From DASQVO01 sp035640715 (GTDB lineage: Bacteria; Actinomycetota; Actinomycetes; Streptosporangiales; Streptosporangiaceae), in the NCBI GenBank assembly GCA_035640715.1, contig DASQVO010000037.1, forward strand, positions 1-18,735: a DNA stretch of 18,735 bases. Direction: 5' to 3'. Position 1 is the stretch's first letter; each line of letters begins with the position of its first letter. Under the pieces are notes generated by a model. That model saw only the letters and a list, made by a program, of their open reading frames with translations, was not told the DNA's origin and did not search any database. Position numbers and translations under genes: made by a program. This document shows positions 1 through 6,965 of this stretch, piece by piece.

Positions 1-216
1 CGCCCGCCGGACGGTCTGCCGGCTCAGCCCGGTGGCGGCGACCAGCTCAGCTTCGGTCGGCAGCCGCTGGCCCGGCGGGTAGCGCCCGGCCGTGATCGCC
101 CGCCGCAGGTCGGAAGCCAGCTGGCGGTAGGCGCTGCCGCCGCCAGGGTCTTCCGGTCCGGGCCGCGCGGGCAGGGCGCGCAGTGAGGCACGGGCGGCGC
201 GGGCTTCCAACGGCAT
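1..216 (-). CDS. GntR-family transcriptional regulator, N-terminal part (cut by window edge)
   Basis: The 72 codons present begin with an alanine/arginine-rich tail of about 28 residues and then enter a GntR-type winged helix-turn-helix: SAYRQLASDLRRAITAGRYP, then PPGQRLPTEAELVAATGLSR and QTVRRA. The PPGxxLPTExEL turn and the SRxTVRRA recognition helix are diagnostic for the family. The effector domain lies outside the window, so the subfamily (FadR, HutC, MocR) is unknown. Start choice is unclear. The ATG at 216 follows AGGAG with no spacer, whereas the TTG at 210 has AGGAG six bases upstream and may be the true start. The gene diverges from the MmgE/PrpD gene, so it probably controls that gene and itself; this is inference from layout. 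Confidence 0.88.
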   Translation of the reverse strand, partial: MPLEARAARASLRALPARPGPEDPGGGSAYRQLASDLRRAITAGRYPPGQRLPTEAELVAATGLSRQTVRRA

Positions 217-261
217 CTCCTGTCCGGCGGAACGACTCCTTTAGACGGCCATATTGCGACG

Positions 262-315
262 GCCGGCGCGTCCCGTCAAGATGCACGCCGGCGAACCCGA
301 TCATCACCGATCGGG
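262..315. repeat. Two inverted repeats in the divergent intergenic region
   Basis: GCCGGCG (262-268) pairs with CGCCGGC (286-292), and CCCGATC (296-302) pairs with GATCGGG (309-315) around a 6-base loop. Both stems are perfect 7-mers. They lie between the GntR gene and the MmgE/PrpD promoter and could be additional regulator sites or leader structure of either transcript. Confidence 0.35.
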
Positions 316-362
316 CTGATAAGCCGCATACCGGCAGCGAATCTGATGGCCGCGGCAGATGC

Positions 363-393
363 TTGACAGCGCAGACGCGGGCAGGCTTATTGT
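363..393 (+). promoter_or_regulatory. Putative promoter of the MmgE/PrpD gene
   Basis: A perfect -35 hexamer TTGACA (363-368) is followed by TTATTG (387-392, 18-bp spacer) or TATTGT (388-393, 19-bp spacer) as -10. A start site near 400 would give a leader of about 55 bases before the GTG at 456. The placement in the divergent gap next to a GntR gene supports a regulated promoter. No experimental evidence is available. Confidence 0.5.
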
Positions 394-407
394 GAGCTAG
401 GCACGAT
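389..407. promoter_or_regulatory. Candidate GntR operator (imperfect inverted repeat)
   Basis: ATTGTG, seven spacer bases, then CACGAT: an 11-of-12 symmetrical repeat covering the -10 and expected start site of the promoter above. That is the usual place for a repressor site. The link to the divergent GntR protein is inferred from position and symmetry only. Confidence 0.35.
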
Positions 408-455
408 TTGGCCGACCTAATAAGGTTTAGCCGGACTCATCAGGTGAGGTGTGCG

Positions 456-1871
456 GTGACGGATTCCGCTACGACGTCTGCGCTTGCCGAGCTCGCCGCC
501 GCTGCCCGTCCCGCAGCGCCCGACGTGGAGCGGGCGCGGCTGCTGCTTGCGGACTACCTGGCAGTGGCGTCAGCCGGTGCAGCCGCCGACTCCGCCCGGC
601 TGGCGCGGAACGCGCTGCTGCCAACGTCGGCCGGCCCCGCCCCCGTCCTCGGCACCGGCCAGACCGCGGCGGTACGGGACGCGGCGCTCATGAACGGCAT
701 CAGCGCGCACAGCCTCGAGCTTGACGACACCCACGAGCCGTCCAGCTCGCACCCCGGCACCGTGATCTGGACCGCGCTGCTCGCGGCGGCATCGGCACCG
801 CAGGCAGCCCCGCCGCCGACGCCGGCGGAGCTGCTGGCGGCCGCCGTCGTCGGGTACCAGGTGATGGCGAGCGTCGGCGAACTGCTCGGCCCGGCCGAGC
901 TCTACCGGCAGGGCGTGCACCCGACAGCGATCTGCGGCGGGTTCGGCGCCGCGGCCGCCGTCGGCCACCTCCGCGGCCTGGACGCCACCGCAATCCGGCG
1001 GTCTTTCGGCATCGCACTGAGCATGGCGGCAGGCAGCATGGCCTACCTGACCGAGGGAGCTTGGACCAAGCGCTTCCACTCCGGTGCCGCTGCGGCGGCA
1101 GGGATCCTCGCCGTCGAGCTCGCGGCCGGCGGTTTCACCGGGCCCATGGACGCCTTCGACGATCCCAACGGCCTGATGCATATCTACGGCGGGATCCGCC
1201 CGGCTGCGCATGCCACCGATGTTGCCGAGCGGGCCGCAGGGCTGCGGGCCATCCACGAGACAAGCGTGAAGTTCCATCCCTGCTGCCGTTACATGCACGG
1301 CGTGATGGACCTGCTGGCGGCCTACCGCAGCGAGGGCGGCCGGACCGACGGGCTGACCCGGATCGACTGCGGCGTGCTGAGCGGCGGGATGAGCCTGGTC
1401 GCCGAGCCGCTGGCGCGCAAGAGAACCGTCGCCAACATGGTCGACGCCCAGTTCTCGATGCCCTTCGGCGCGGCGCTCACGCTGGCCCGCGGCGCCTCGT
1501 CACTGCAGGATTTCACCAATGCCGCCCGGCTGGCGCCGGAACTGCAGCGGCTGATGGACCTCACGTACACGCACACCAGCGCCGCGCTGGATGCCGCATA
1601 TCCCGCCCGCTGGGGTGCCGAAGTGACGCTGAGCTTCGCCGACGGCGAGGTCATCGAGCTGCGCGCCAACGCGTTCCACGGCAGCCCCGGCTGGCCAGCC
1701 GACGATGCGGAAATCGCCGGGAAGGCGATCTCATTGCTCGGCGATGCCGCGGCGAAACAGCTGCTGTCGGCGCTGGACGCGGCCGACCGGGGTGAGCGGA
1801 TGGACCCGGCCGGCCTGGCCAGCGCGTGCGCGGCGGACCAGCAGCGGCCGGTGGCCGGATGCGGGCGGTAA
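456..1871 (+). CDS. MmgE/PrpD family protein (2-methylcitrate dehydratase / cis-aconitate decarboxylase-like)
   Basis: A 471-residue protein of the usual length for the family, which eliminates water or CO2 from tricarboxylic acids such as 2-methylcitrate or cis-aconitate. Visible motifs are NGISAHSLELDDTHEPSSSH (80-99), GVHPTA (153-158) with a conserved histidine, and EGAWTKRFHSG (200-210) with the conserved lysine. FHPCCRYMHG (273-282) marks the C-terminal lid. By recall of the ACOD1 active site, D90/D91, H99, H155 and K205 are the expected counterparts. The GTG at 456 is preferred over the TTG at 408 because GAGG lies six bases upstream (446-449) and the earlier codons give a non-homologous tail. 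No citrate synthase or methylisocitrate lyase partner is next to it, so the substrate is not settled. Control by the divergent GntR regulator is likely. Confidence 0.9.
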   Translation: MTDSATTSALAELAAAARPAAPDVERARLLLADYLAVASAGAAADSARLARNALLPTSAGPAPVLGTGQTAAVRDAALMNGISAHSLELDDTHEPSSSHPGTVIWTALLAAASAPQAAPPPTPAELLAAAVVGYQVMASVGELLGPAELYRQGVHPTAICGGFGAAAAVGHLRGLDATAIRRSFGIALSMAAGSMAYLTEGAWTKRFHSGAAAAAGILAVELAAGGFTGPMDAFDDPNGLMHIYGGIRPAAHATDVAERAAGLRAIHETSVKFHPCCRYMHGVMDLLAAYRSEGGRTDGLTRIDCGVLSGGMSLVAEPLARKRTVANMVDAQFSMPFGAALTLARGASSLQDFTNAARLAPELQRLMDLTYTHTSAALDAAYPARWGAEVTLSFADGEVIELRANAFHGSPGWPADDAEIAGKAISLLGDAAAKQLLSALDAADRGERMDPAGLASACAADQQRPVAGCGR

Positions 1872-1980
1872 CGAATAGGTGCCAGATGCCATCATTCGCT
1901 TCCGGCGGGCATGCAAGCGCGCGAGGCGGTGTTGAGGCAGGTGTCCAGGGCCGCCCTCCGACAGTGAAGGACCCGCCAAC

Positions 1981-2469
1981 GTGACCGTATCCGACATTCC
2001 GGTAAACACCCTGGCCGGCGAGCCGTCCTCGCTGGGCGAGCTGGCCGGCAAGACGCTGCTCGTGGTCAACGTCGCCTCCAAGTGCGGCCTCACGCCGCAG
2101 TACGCGGGACTTGAGCGGCTGCATGAGCGGTTCGCCGAGCGCGGCTTCGCCGTCGTCGGCTTCCCGTGCAACCAGTTCGGCGGGCAGGAGCCCGGCACCG
2201 CCGAGGAGATCCAGGATTTCTGCTCCGCCACCTACGGGGTCAGCTTCCCGATGTTCGAGAAGATCGAGGTGAACGGGCCTGGGCGGCATCCTGTCTACAC
2301 AGAGCTGACCGCGGTGCCCGACGCCGCGGGCGAGGCTGGCGACGTCCAGTGGAACTTCGAGAAGTTCCTGGTCGGCCCGGACGGGACTGTGCTCGGCCGG
2401 TTCCGGCCGCGTACGGAGCCGGACGACCCGGACCTGGTCGCGGCCATCGAGGCCAACCTGCCCGGATAG
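1981..2469 (+). CDS. Glutathione peroxidase family protein (probably thioredoxin-dependent peroxidase)
   Basis: A 162-residue cytosolic peroxidase with a thioredoxin fold that reduces hydrogen peroxide and organic hydroperoxides. Motifs in order: NVASKCGLTPQY with peroxidatic C35, FPCNQFGGQEPG (61-72) with C63 and the catalytic glutamine, EIQDFC with C81, and VQWNFEKFLV with W124 and N125. The Cys (not selenocysteine) catalytic tetrad is complete. C81 sits where the resolving cysteine of non-selenium, thioredoxin-dependent GPX enzymes lies, so thioredoxin is the more likely reductant, particularly as actinobacteria generally lack glutathione. GTG start at 1981 with AAGGA nine bases upstream. 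The 109-bp gap to the preceding gene holds nothing recognisable. A strong hairpin follows the stop. Confidence 0.95.
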   Translation: MTVSDIPVNTLAGEPSSLGELAGKTLLVVNVASKCGLTPQYAGLERLHERFAERGFAVVGFPCNQFGGQEPGTAEEIQDFCSATYGVSFPMFEKIEVNGPGRHPVYTELTAVPDAAGEAGDVQWNFEKFLVGPDGTVLGRFRPRTEPDDPDLVAAIEANLPG

Positions 2470-2471
2470 GG

Positions 2472-2495
2472 CGGCCGGGCCCGGTTGCCCGGCCG
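2472..2495 (+). terminator. Hairpin terminator after the glutathione peroxidase gene
   Basis: A perfect stem (GGCCGGGC at 2473-2480 with GCCCGGCC at 2487-2494, plus a closing C-G pair) and a 6-base loop begins three bases after the stop codon. There is no U-tract, as is common for GC-rich actinobacterial terminators. Confidence 0.6.
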
Positions 2496-2559
2496 GACCG
2501 CGGCCAGCCGTTAACCCGGTCCTCCCGTGGCAGCAGCCCATCCCGTAGGGTTCAGGCGC

Positions 2560-3246
2560 ATGAGCAGTCGCAGAGATGCCGTCGTGGTGGGCGGCGGGCA
2601 CAATGGCCTGGTCGCCGCCGCCTACCTGGCCAGGAACGGGATGGACACGCTGGTGTGCGAGCGCCGGGAGACGGTCGGCGGGGCGGCCGTCAGCGAGCAT
2701 CCGTTCGGGCCGGGCTATACGGTGACCTCGCTGTCGTACGTGGTGTCCCTGCTTCCCCCGGATCTCGTCCGCGACCTGCGGCTGGAGCAGCACGGCTACC
2801 ACGTGTACCCGCAGGGCCCCTACTTCGCGCCCCGCGCGGACGGCCGTTGCCTGCGGCTGCCCGCGGACCGGGCGGAGCGGCACGCCCAGATCGCCAGGTT
2901 CTCGCGGCGGGACGCCGACTCCTACGACGCCTATGACGCACACCTGGCGGCCATCGGGCGCGTGCTAGCGCCGCTGCTGCTGGAGGCGGCCGAGCTGCCG
3001 CTGGGCCAGATGTTCCATGCCCGGCCCGCCGCGGGCTACGCGGACCTGCGCACGCCGGTCCGTGGCCTGTACCAGGCCGGCTCGGCCACCCACGGCGGCG
3101 GCGGCGTCACCGGCATCCCCGGCCGCAATGTCGTCCGGCAGATTCTCGCCGACCGCAGGGCGCAGCGCTGGGCGGACCGCTGGCGGTACTGGGCCGGCCT
3201 GGGGCACGCCGTCAGGAGGAAGGGGCGGTACGCTGAGCTGCCATAG
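2560..3246 (+). pseudogene. Internally deleted FAD-dependent oxidoreductase (phytoene desaturase-like, COG1233 type)
   Basis: An open frame of 228 codons whose two ends belong to a family normally around 500 residues long. Residues 6-47 form the FAD-binding Rossmann start (VVVGGGHNGLVAAAYLARNG, then CERRETVGGAAVSE). Residues 148-197 are the typical C-terminal FAD segment (LGQMFHARPAAGYADLRTPV, then RGLYQAGSATHGGGGVTGIP). The roughly 280-300 residues between them, with the substrate domain and most of the second half, are absent. The junction falls near residues 135-147 (about 2962-3000), and the frame is kept. The ATG at 2560 is preferred over the upstream GTG at 2527 because the Rossmann strand starts within a few residues. 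Such a protein cannot form a normal fold, so this is probably a remnant; an assembly collapse is the alternative. Confidence 0.8.
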
Positions 3247-3279
3247 TTTCGTCATCGGGCCGACTAGGGAGACTGCCGC

Positions 3280-4071
3280 GTGAGCGTCCCTGACCCGGCG
3301 GAGACGGAAGGCCCGGCGACAGTGCCTGCGGAAACCGTGCGCGAGAATCCGGGCCAGGCGCCGGGCGAACGGGGGAACGACCCGCGGCTGCCGTGGGCCG
3401 GCCAGCCTCGAGCGGCCGACATAGCCTGCTGGTCGGGTATCACGCTCAGCGGCCTGTACTACCTGCTGCTGCTGCCGTTCCGGGCCGGGCTTGTCGGGAC
3501 CCACCCGGTGCTGCTGGAGCTGCTACGGGGGACCACTGAGTCCATCGTGGCCGCCGCGGCGTTCGCCCGGGTCGGCCACGGGACGCTGCTAGTGGTGTTG
3601 CTCGCCGCAATTCCCGGGCTGATGCTGTTCGACCCGCTGTACTGGTGGGCGGGCAGGCTATGGGGCGAGCGCGTCATCGTGCTGCTGTCCGGCCGCCGGA
3701 ATCGCGGGTCACGGTACATGGCGCGGGTGCAGCGGTGGGGGCGCAAGTTCACCTGGCCCGCGGTCGTGCTGGTCCGCTTTCTGCCGATCCCTCACGCGAT
3801 CATCTACATCATCGCCGGCTGGGCCGGGATGCGGCTGGTCACGCTCCTGATCCTGGACCTGGCTGGCACCCTGCTGTGGGCGGGCCTGCTGGCGGGGCTC
3901 GGATACGCGCTCGGCCACCGCGCGATTGTCGTGGCGCAGACAATCTCGCACTATGGGCTCTGGTTCTCGCTAGCGGTTGTCGCCGTGATCGTGGCCAGCC
4001 AGGTGCGTGCAGGACGCGCGGCGCGGCGCGAGGCCGCCGGGCGGGAGGGGCCAGAGGATCATCTGGCCTGA
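3280..4071 (+). CDS. DedA/VTT-family (SNARE-associated) membrane protein
   Basis: A 263-residue integral membrane protein of the DedA superfamily, whose members act in lipid transport/flipping and envelope homeostasis. A hydrophilic tail of about 48 residues precedes hydrophobic segments near 50-68, 101-122, 157-178, 185-211 and 226-243, followed by a basic C-terminus. Family marks are DPLYWWAGRLWGERV (118-132), corresponding to the D-x3-Y-x2-GR region, and VLVRFLPIPHAIIYIIAGWA (163-182), the conserved R-x2-P segment. GTG start at 3280 with AGGGAG eight bases upstream. It lies 33 bp after the FAD remnant and 31 bp before the next gene, so it is probably transcribed with the thiamine-diphosphate enzyme. 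The partner lipid cannot be read from sequence. Confidence 0.85.
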   Translation: MSVPDPAETEGPATVPAETVRENPGQAPGERGNDPRLPWAGQPRAADIACWSGITLSGLYYLLLLPFRAGLVGTHPVLLELLRGTTESIVAAAAFARVGHGTLLVVLLAAIPGLMLFDPLYWWAGRLWGERVIVLLSGRRNRGSRYMARVQRWGRKFTWPAVVLVRFLPIPHAIIYIIAGWAGMRLVTLLILDLAGTLLWAGLLAGLGYALGHRAIVVAQTISHYGLWFSLAVVAVIVASQVRAGRAARREAAGREGPEDHLA

Positions 4072-4102
4072 TGGCATTGCGGGAGCACAAGGGAGGAATC
4101 GA

Positions 4103-5662
4103 ATGAACGGTGCGCAGGCGCTCATCCGGACACTGGCCGGGTGCGGGGTGGAGGTGTGCTTCGCCAACCCCGGAACCTCGGAGATGCATTTCGTCGCCGC
4201 CCTCGACACGGCACCGGAAATGCGCGGCGTGCTGTGCCTGTTCGAGGGGACGGCGACCGGCGCGGCCGACGGCTACGGCCGGATGGCGGGCCGGCCGGCG
4301 GCGGCGCTGCTGCACCTGGGGCCAGGCCTGGGCAATGGCCTAGCCAACCTGCACAACGCGCGGCGCGCCCACACGCCACTACTGGCCGTGGTCGGCGACC
4401 ATGCCACCTACCACAAGCGTCTCGACGCGCCGCTGGAATCGGACATTGATTCCCTCGCCCGGCCGGTGTCGGCGTGGGTCCGCCGCTCGCTGCGCACTGC
4501 CGACGTGGCCGGGGACGCCACCGAGGCCGTCGCGGCGGCGTCCGCGCCGCCCGGCGGGGTGGCCACGCTCATCCTGCCCGCCGACGTGTCCTGGTCCGAG
4601 GGCGGCGAGCCCGCGCGCCCGGTTCCGCCGCGCCTGCCGTCACCGGTCCCCGATGAGGTCATTGGCTCGGCCGCGAAGGCACTGCGCAGCGGCGAGCCGT
4701 GCGTGATCATGCTCGGTGGGGCCGGCGTGCGGCGGGCCGGGCTGGAGGCGGCCAGCCGGATTGCCGCCGCCACAGGCGCCCGCCTGGTGTGCGAGACCTT
4801 CCCGGCCCGGCTCGAGCGCGGCGCCGGCCTCCCGGCTGTCGACCGGCTCGCCTATCTGGCGGAATTTGCGGCCGCGCAGCTTTCGGGCGCCCGGCACCTG
4901 ATCCTCGCCGGAGCACAGCCGCCCGTGTCGTTTTTCGCTTACCCCGGCAAGCCGAGCACGCTGGTACCCGCCGGCGGCCAGGTGCACGTCCTCGCCGATC
5001 GCGGCGACGACGTGGCCGGCGCACTGACGTCGCTGGCCGATCTGGTCGCCGCGGATGCCAAGCCGGTCACGCAGCAGCCCGGACGGCCGGGGCTTCCGGA
5101 CGGTGACCTGACCGCGGAGACCGCTGCGGCCGTCATCGGCGCCCTGCTGCCGGAGGGCGCGATCGTCTCCGACGAGTCGAACACCTCCGGGCTGTTCCTG
5201 CCCGGGGCGACGGCGGGGTCTCCCCCGCACGACTGGCTTACGCTGACCGGCGGCGCGATCGGCCAGGGGCTGCCGCTGGCCGCCGGCGCCGCCGTCGCCT
5301 GCCCGCAGCGTCCCGTGATCGCGCTGGAATCCGACGGCAGCGCGATGTACACCATCTCCGCGTTGTGGACCCACGCGCGGGAAGGGCTGGACATCACCAC
5401 GGTCATCTTCAGCAACCGGTCCTACGCCATCCTCGCCATGGAACTCGACCGGGTCGGCGCGGTCACGGCCGGCGAAGCCGCCCGCAGCCTGCTGGACCTG
5501 TCCCGGCCGTCCCTGGACTTCACCGCCCTGGCCGCCGGCCTGGGAGTTCCCGCAACCCGCGCCACCACGGCGGCGGAGTTCGCCGCCCAGCTCCGGCAGG
5601 CCCTGGCCGAGCCCGGCCCCCACCTCATCGAGGCCCTGGTCCCTCCGATGGGTCGTTTATAG
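4103..5662 (+). CDS. Thiamine-diphosphate-dependent enzyme, acetolactate synthase large-subunit-like
   Basis: A 519-residue member of the ALS/benzoylformate decarboxylase superfamily with three domains. The N-terminal pyrimidine-binding domain holds FANPGTSEMHF (20-30) and LCLFEGTATGAADGYGRMAG with the cofactor-activating glutamate E48. The middle domain spans roughly 185-320. The C-terminal pyrophosphate-binding domain has ESDGSAMY (409-416) and, 26 residues after the SDG, FSNRSYAIL with N438. The Mg/ThDP signature reads SDG instead of the usual GDG. The start at 4103 has GGGAGG six bases upstream; the longer frame from 4007 overlaps the DedA gene. No small regulatory ALS subunit is adjacent, so a housekeeping ilvB role is unlikely. 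It resembles the IlvX-type ALS-like proteins of unknown substrate. 2-keto acid decarboxylation or carboligation is a family inference. Confidence 0.85.
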   Translation: MNGAQALIRTLAGCGVEVCFANPGTSEMHFVAALDTAPEMRGVLCLFEGTATGAADGYGRMAGRPAAALLHLGPGLGNGLANLHNARRAHTPLLAVVGDHATYHKRLDAPLESDIDSLARPVSAWVRRSLRTADVAGDATEAVAAASAPPGGVATLILPADVSWSEGGEPARPVPPRLPSPVPDEVIGSAAKALRSGEPCVIMLGGAGVRRAGLEAASRIAAATGARLVCETFPARLERGAGLPAVDRLAYLAEFAAAQLSGARHLILAGAQPPVSFFAYPGKPSTLVPAGGQVHVLADRGDDVAGALTSLADLVAADAKPVTQQPGRPGLPDGDLTAETAAAVIGALLPEGAIVSDESNTSGLFLPGATAGSPPHDWLTLTGGAIGQGLPLAAGAAVACPQRPVIALESDGSAMYTISALWTHAREGLDITTVIFSNRSYAILAMELDRVGAVTAGEAARSLLDLSRPSLDFTALAAGLGVPATRATTAAEFAAQLRQALAEPGPHLIEALVPPMGRL

Positions 5663-5716
5663 CTGTGCAGCGGCCGGACACGCACCTGCTCCAGGATCAG
5701 GTCCAGCTTGGCCAAC

Positions 5717-6715
5717 TCACATGGTCAGGACGGCGGCGCCGTTGAAGCGGTCGGCCTTCAGGTCGGCGAGGGCCCGGTCGGCCTGATTGAAGGGGTATGG
5801 GGTGGTGGTCACCTTGATCCGCAGCCGTTCGGCCAGGTGGAGGAACTCCTGGGCGTCGCCGCGGGTGTTGGAGGTGACGCTGCGCAGGTTGCGCTCCTGG
5901 AACAGGTGCTGGTCGTAGTTGAGCGACGGGATGTCGGTGAGGTAGATCCCGGCGACGGCCAGGGTCCCGCCGCGGTCGAGGGCGGCTAGCCCCGGCGGGA
6001 CGAGGGTGCCGACCGGGGCGAACAGGATCGCGGAGTCCAGCGGGACCGGCGAGGGGTCGAAGGAGTCCTGCACCGACGCGGCACCGAGGCTGCGGGCCAG
6101 CTCGCGGTCGACCGGCGAGCGGGTGAACACGTGCACCTCGGCGCCCTGCGCGATCGCGATCTGCGCGGCTAGGTGGGCCGAGCCGCCGAAACCCCACATG
6201 CCCAGCGTGCCGCCAGGCGGCACTGCGGCCCGGCGCAGCGCACGGTAGCCGATGATGCCCGCGCACAGCAGCGGCGCGAGCTCCGCGTCACTGAACCCGT
6301 TCGGCAGCGGGTGCACGAACGCGTCCGCGACGGTGAGGTACTCGGCGTAGCCGCCGTGGATGTCCCAGCCGGTGTAGGTGGACGCCGGGCACAGGTTCTC
6401 GGCGCCGCGGCGGCAGAAACGGCAGGTGCCATCGGTGCCGGCCAGCCACGCCGCTCCGACCCGGTCCCCTTCGCGGAACCGGGTCACGCCGGGCCCGGTC
6501 CCGACGACCTGGCCGACCACCTCGTGGCCGGGCGTCATCCGCGGATACCGGGGCGGCAGGTCCCCCTCGGTCAGGTGCAGGTCGGTGCGGCAGACGCCGC
6601 ACGCGATGACCTTGACCAGCAACTGGCCGGTACCAGGCTCAGGCACCGGCCGGTCAGTCAGCTCCAGCGGGCCGGTGGTTATCGGCCCGGGCTTGGCCAC
6701 TACCCATGCGCGCAT
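5717..6715 (-). CDS. Zinc-dependent alcohol dehydrogenase (MDR superfamily)
   Basis: A 332-residue medium-chain dehydrogenase/reductase, probably oxidising or reducing alcohols/aldehydes with NAD(P). The GroES-like domain carries the catalytic zinc site: C42 in ACGVCRTD, H64 in PGHEVVG, and C151 in LLCAG. The structural zinc loop is TDGTCRFCRRGAENLC with C98, C101 and C109; the first ligand position is occupied by D95 rather than Cys. The Rossmann domain begins with GMWGFGGSAHLAAQ (near 172-185). The pattern CRRGAENLCPAS-x-YTGWD is typical of an actinobacterial ADH subfamily. It is convergent with the thiamine-diphosphate gene, with a 54-bp gap that shows no clear terminator. No Shine-Dalgarno is present; TAACGT lies six bases before the ATG. 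Confidence 0.93.
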   Translation of the reverse strand: MRAWVVAKPGPITTGPLELTDRPVPEPGTGQLLVKVIACGVCRTDLHLTEGDLPPRYPRMTPGHEVVGQVVGTGPGVTRFREGDRVGAAWLAGTDGTCRFCRRGAENLCPASTYTGWDIHGGYAEYLTVADAFVHPLPNGFSDAELAPLLCAGIIGYRALRRAAVPPGGTLGMWGFGGSAHLAAQIAIAQGAEVHVFTRSPVDRELARSLGAASVQDSFDPSPVPLDSAILFAPVGTLVPPGLAALDRGGTLAVAGIYLTDIPSLNYDQHLFQERNLRSVTSNTRGDAQEFLHLAERLRIKVTTTPYPFNQADRALADLKADRFNGAAVLTM

Positions 6716-6721
6716 GCGCCC

Positions 6722-6727
6722 ACGTTA
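6722..6727 (-). promoter_or_regulatory. Leaderless-type -10 element of the alcohol dehydrogenase gene
   Basis: On the minus strand TAACGT fits TANNNT and is followed by exactly six bases (GGGCGC) and then the ATG at 6715. This is the arrangement seen in actinobacterial leaderless promoters, where transcription begins at the start codon. It would explain the absence of a Shine-Dalgarno sequence. Confidence 0.5.
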
Positions 6728-6809
6728 CGGCGCGGCGGCTCCGGGTCATCAGGCCCGGGCCACATTAAGGTGGCGCCATAGGCCGCAAACGGCGAGGAGC
6801 AGGCAGCGA

Positions 6810-6910
6810 ATGAACCGCGAAGAGCGCAGGCAGTTCGCCAGGGACCACCGGACCTGTATTTTCACGTCGACACGCTGACCCACTTCACCAGCATCAGCAT
6901 GGAGTGGTGA
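6810..6910 (+). pseudogene. Remnant of a pyridoxamine-5'-phosphate-oxidase (PPOX)-family gene, N- and C-termini joined
   Basis: The frame from ATG 6810 (GAGGAG ten bases upstream at 6794-6799) reads MNREERRQFARDHRTCIF, the usual start of actinobacterial PPOX-family flavin/F420 split-barrel proteins, and then runs into a stop at 6876-6878. In another frame, 6851-6910 reads DLYFHVDTLTHFTSISMEW and stop, which matches the C-terminal ending (VDTLTHWTS-type) I recall for the same family. The approximately 110-130 residues between these ends are missing and the frames do not match. The junction must lie near 6851-6866. It is therefore an internally deleted, dead gene, or an assembly collapse. Family assignment rests on recall of terminal motifs. 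Confidence 0.6.
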
Positions 6911-6911
6911 G

Positions 6912-6952
6912 GGGCGCGGGGCGGCGCCCGCAAGGGGGCGGTAAGCGCCGCC
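6912..6952. terminator. Tandem hairpins between PPOX remnant and zinc-finger gene
   Basis: GGGCGC (6912-6917) pairs with GCGCCC (6924-6929), and GGCGG (6937-6941) pairs with CCGCC (6948-6952), each around a 6-base loop. They sit just past the ends of two convergent genes and probably terminate the minus-strand redox operon. There is no U-tract. Confidence 0.4.
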
Positions 6953-6965
6953 GGGGGTTAGTGCA

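Noticed and set aside
570..1298. 242-codon minus-strand frame within the MmgE/PrpD gene
   Set aside because: Shadow of a gene with strong family motifs on the plus strand.
1905..1968. Short plus-strand ORF between MmgE/PrpD and the peroxidase gene
   Set aside because: Only about 18 codons, no ribosome site and no protein-like sequence.
1651..2943. 430-codon minus-strand frame across three plus-strand genes
   Set aside because: It spans MmgE/PrpD, peroxidase and FAD genes without any recognisable motif of its own.
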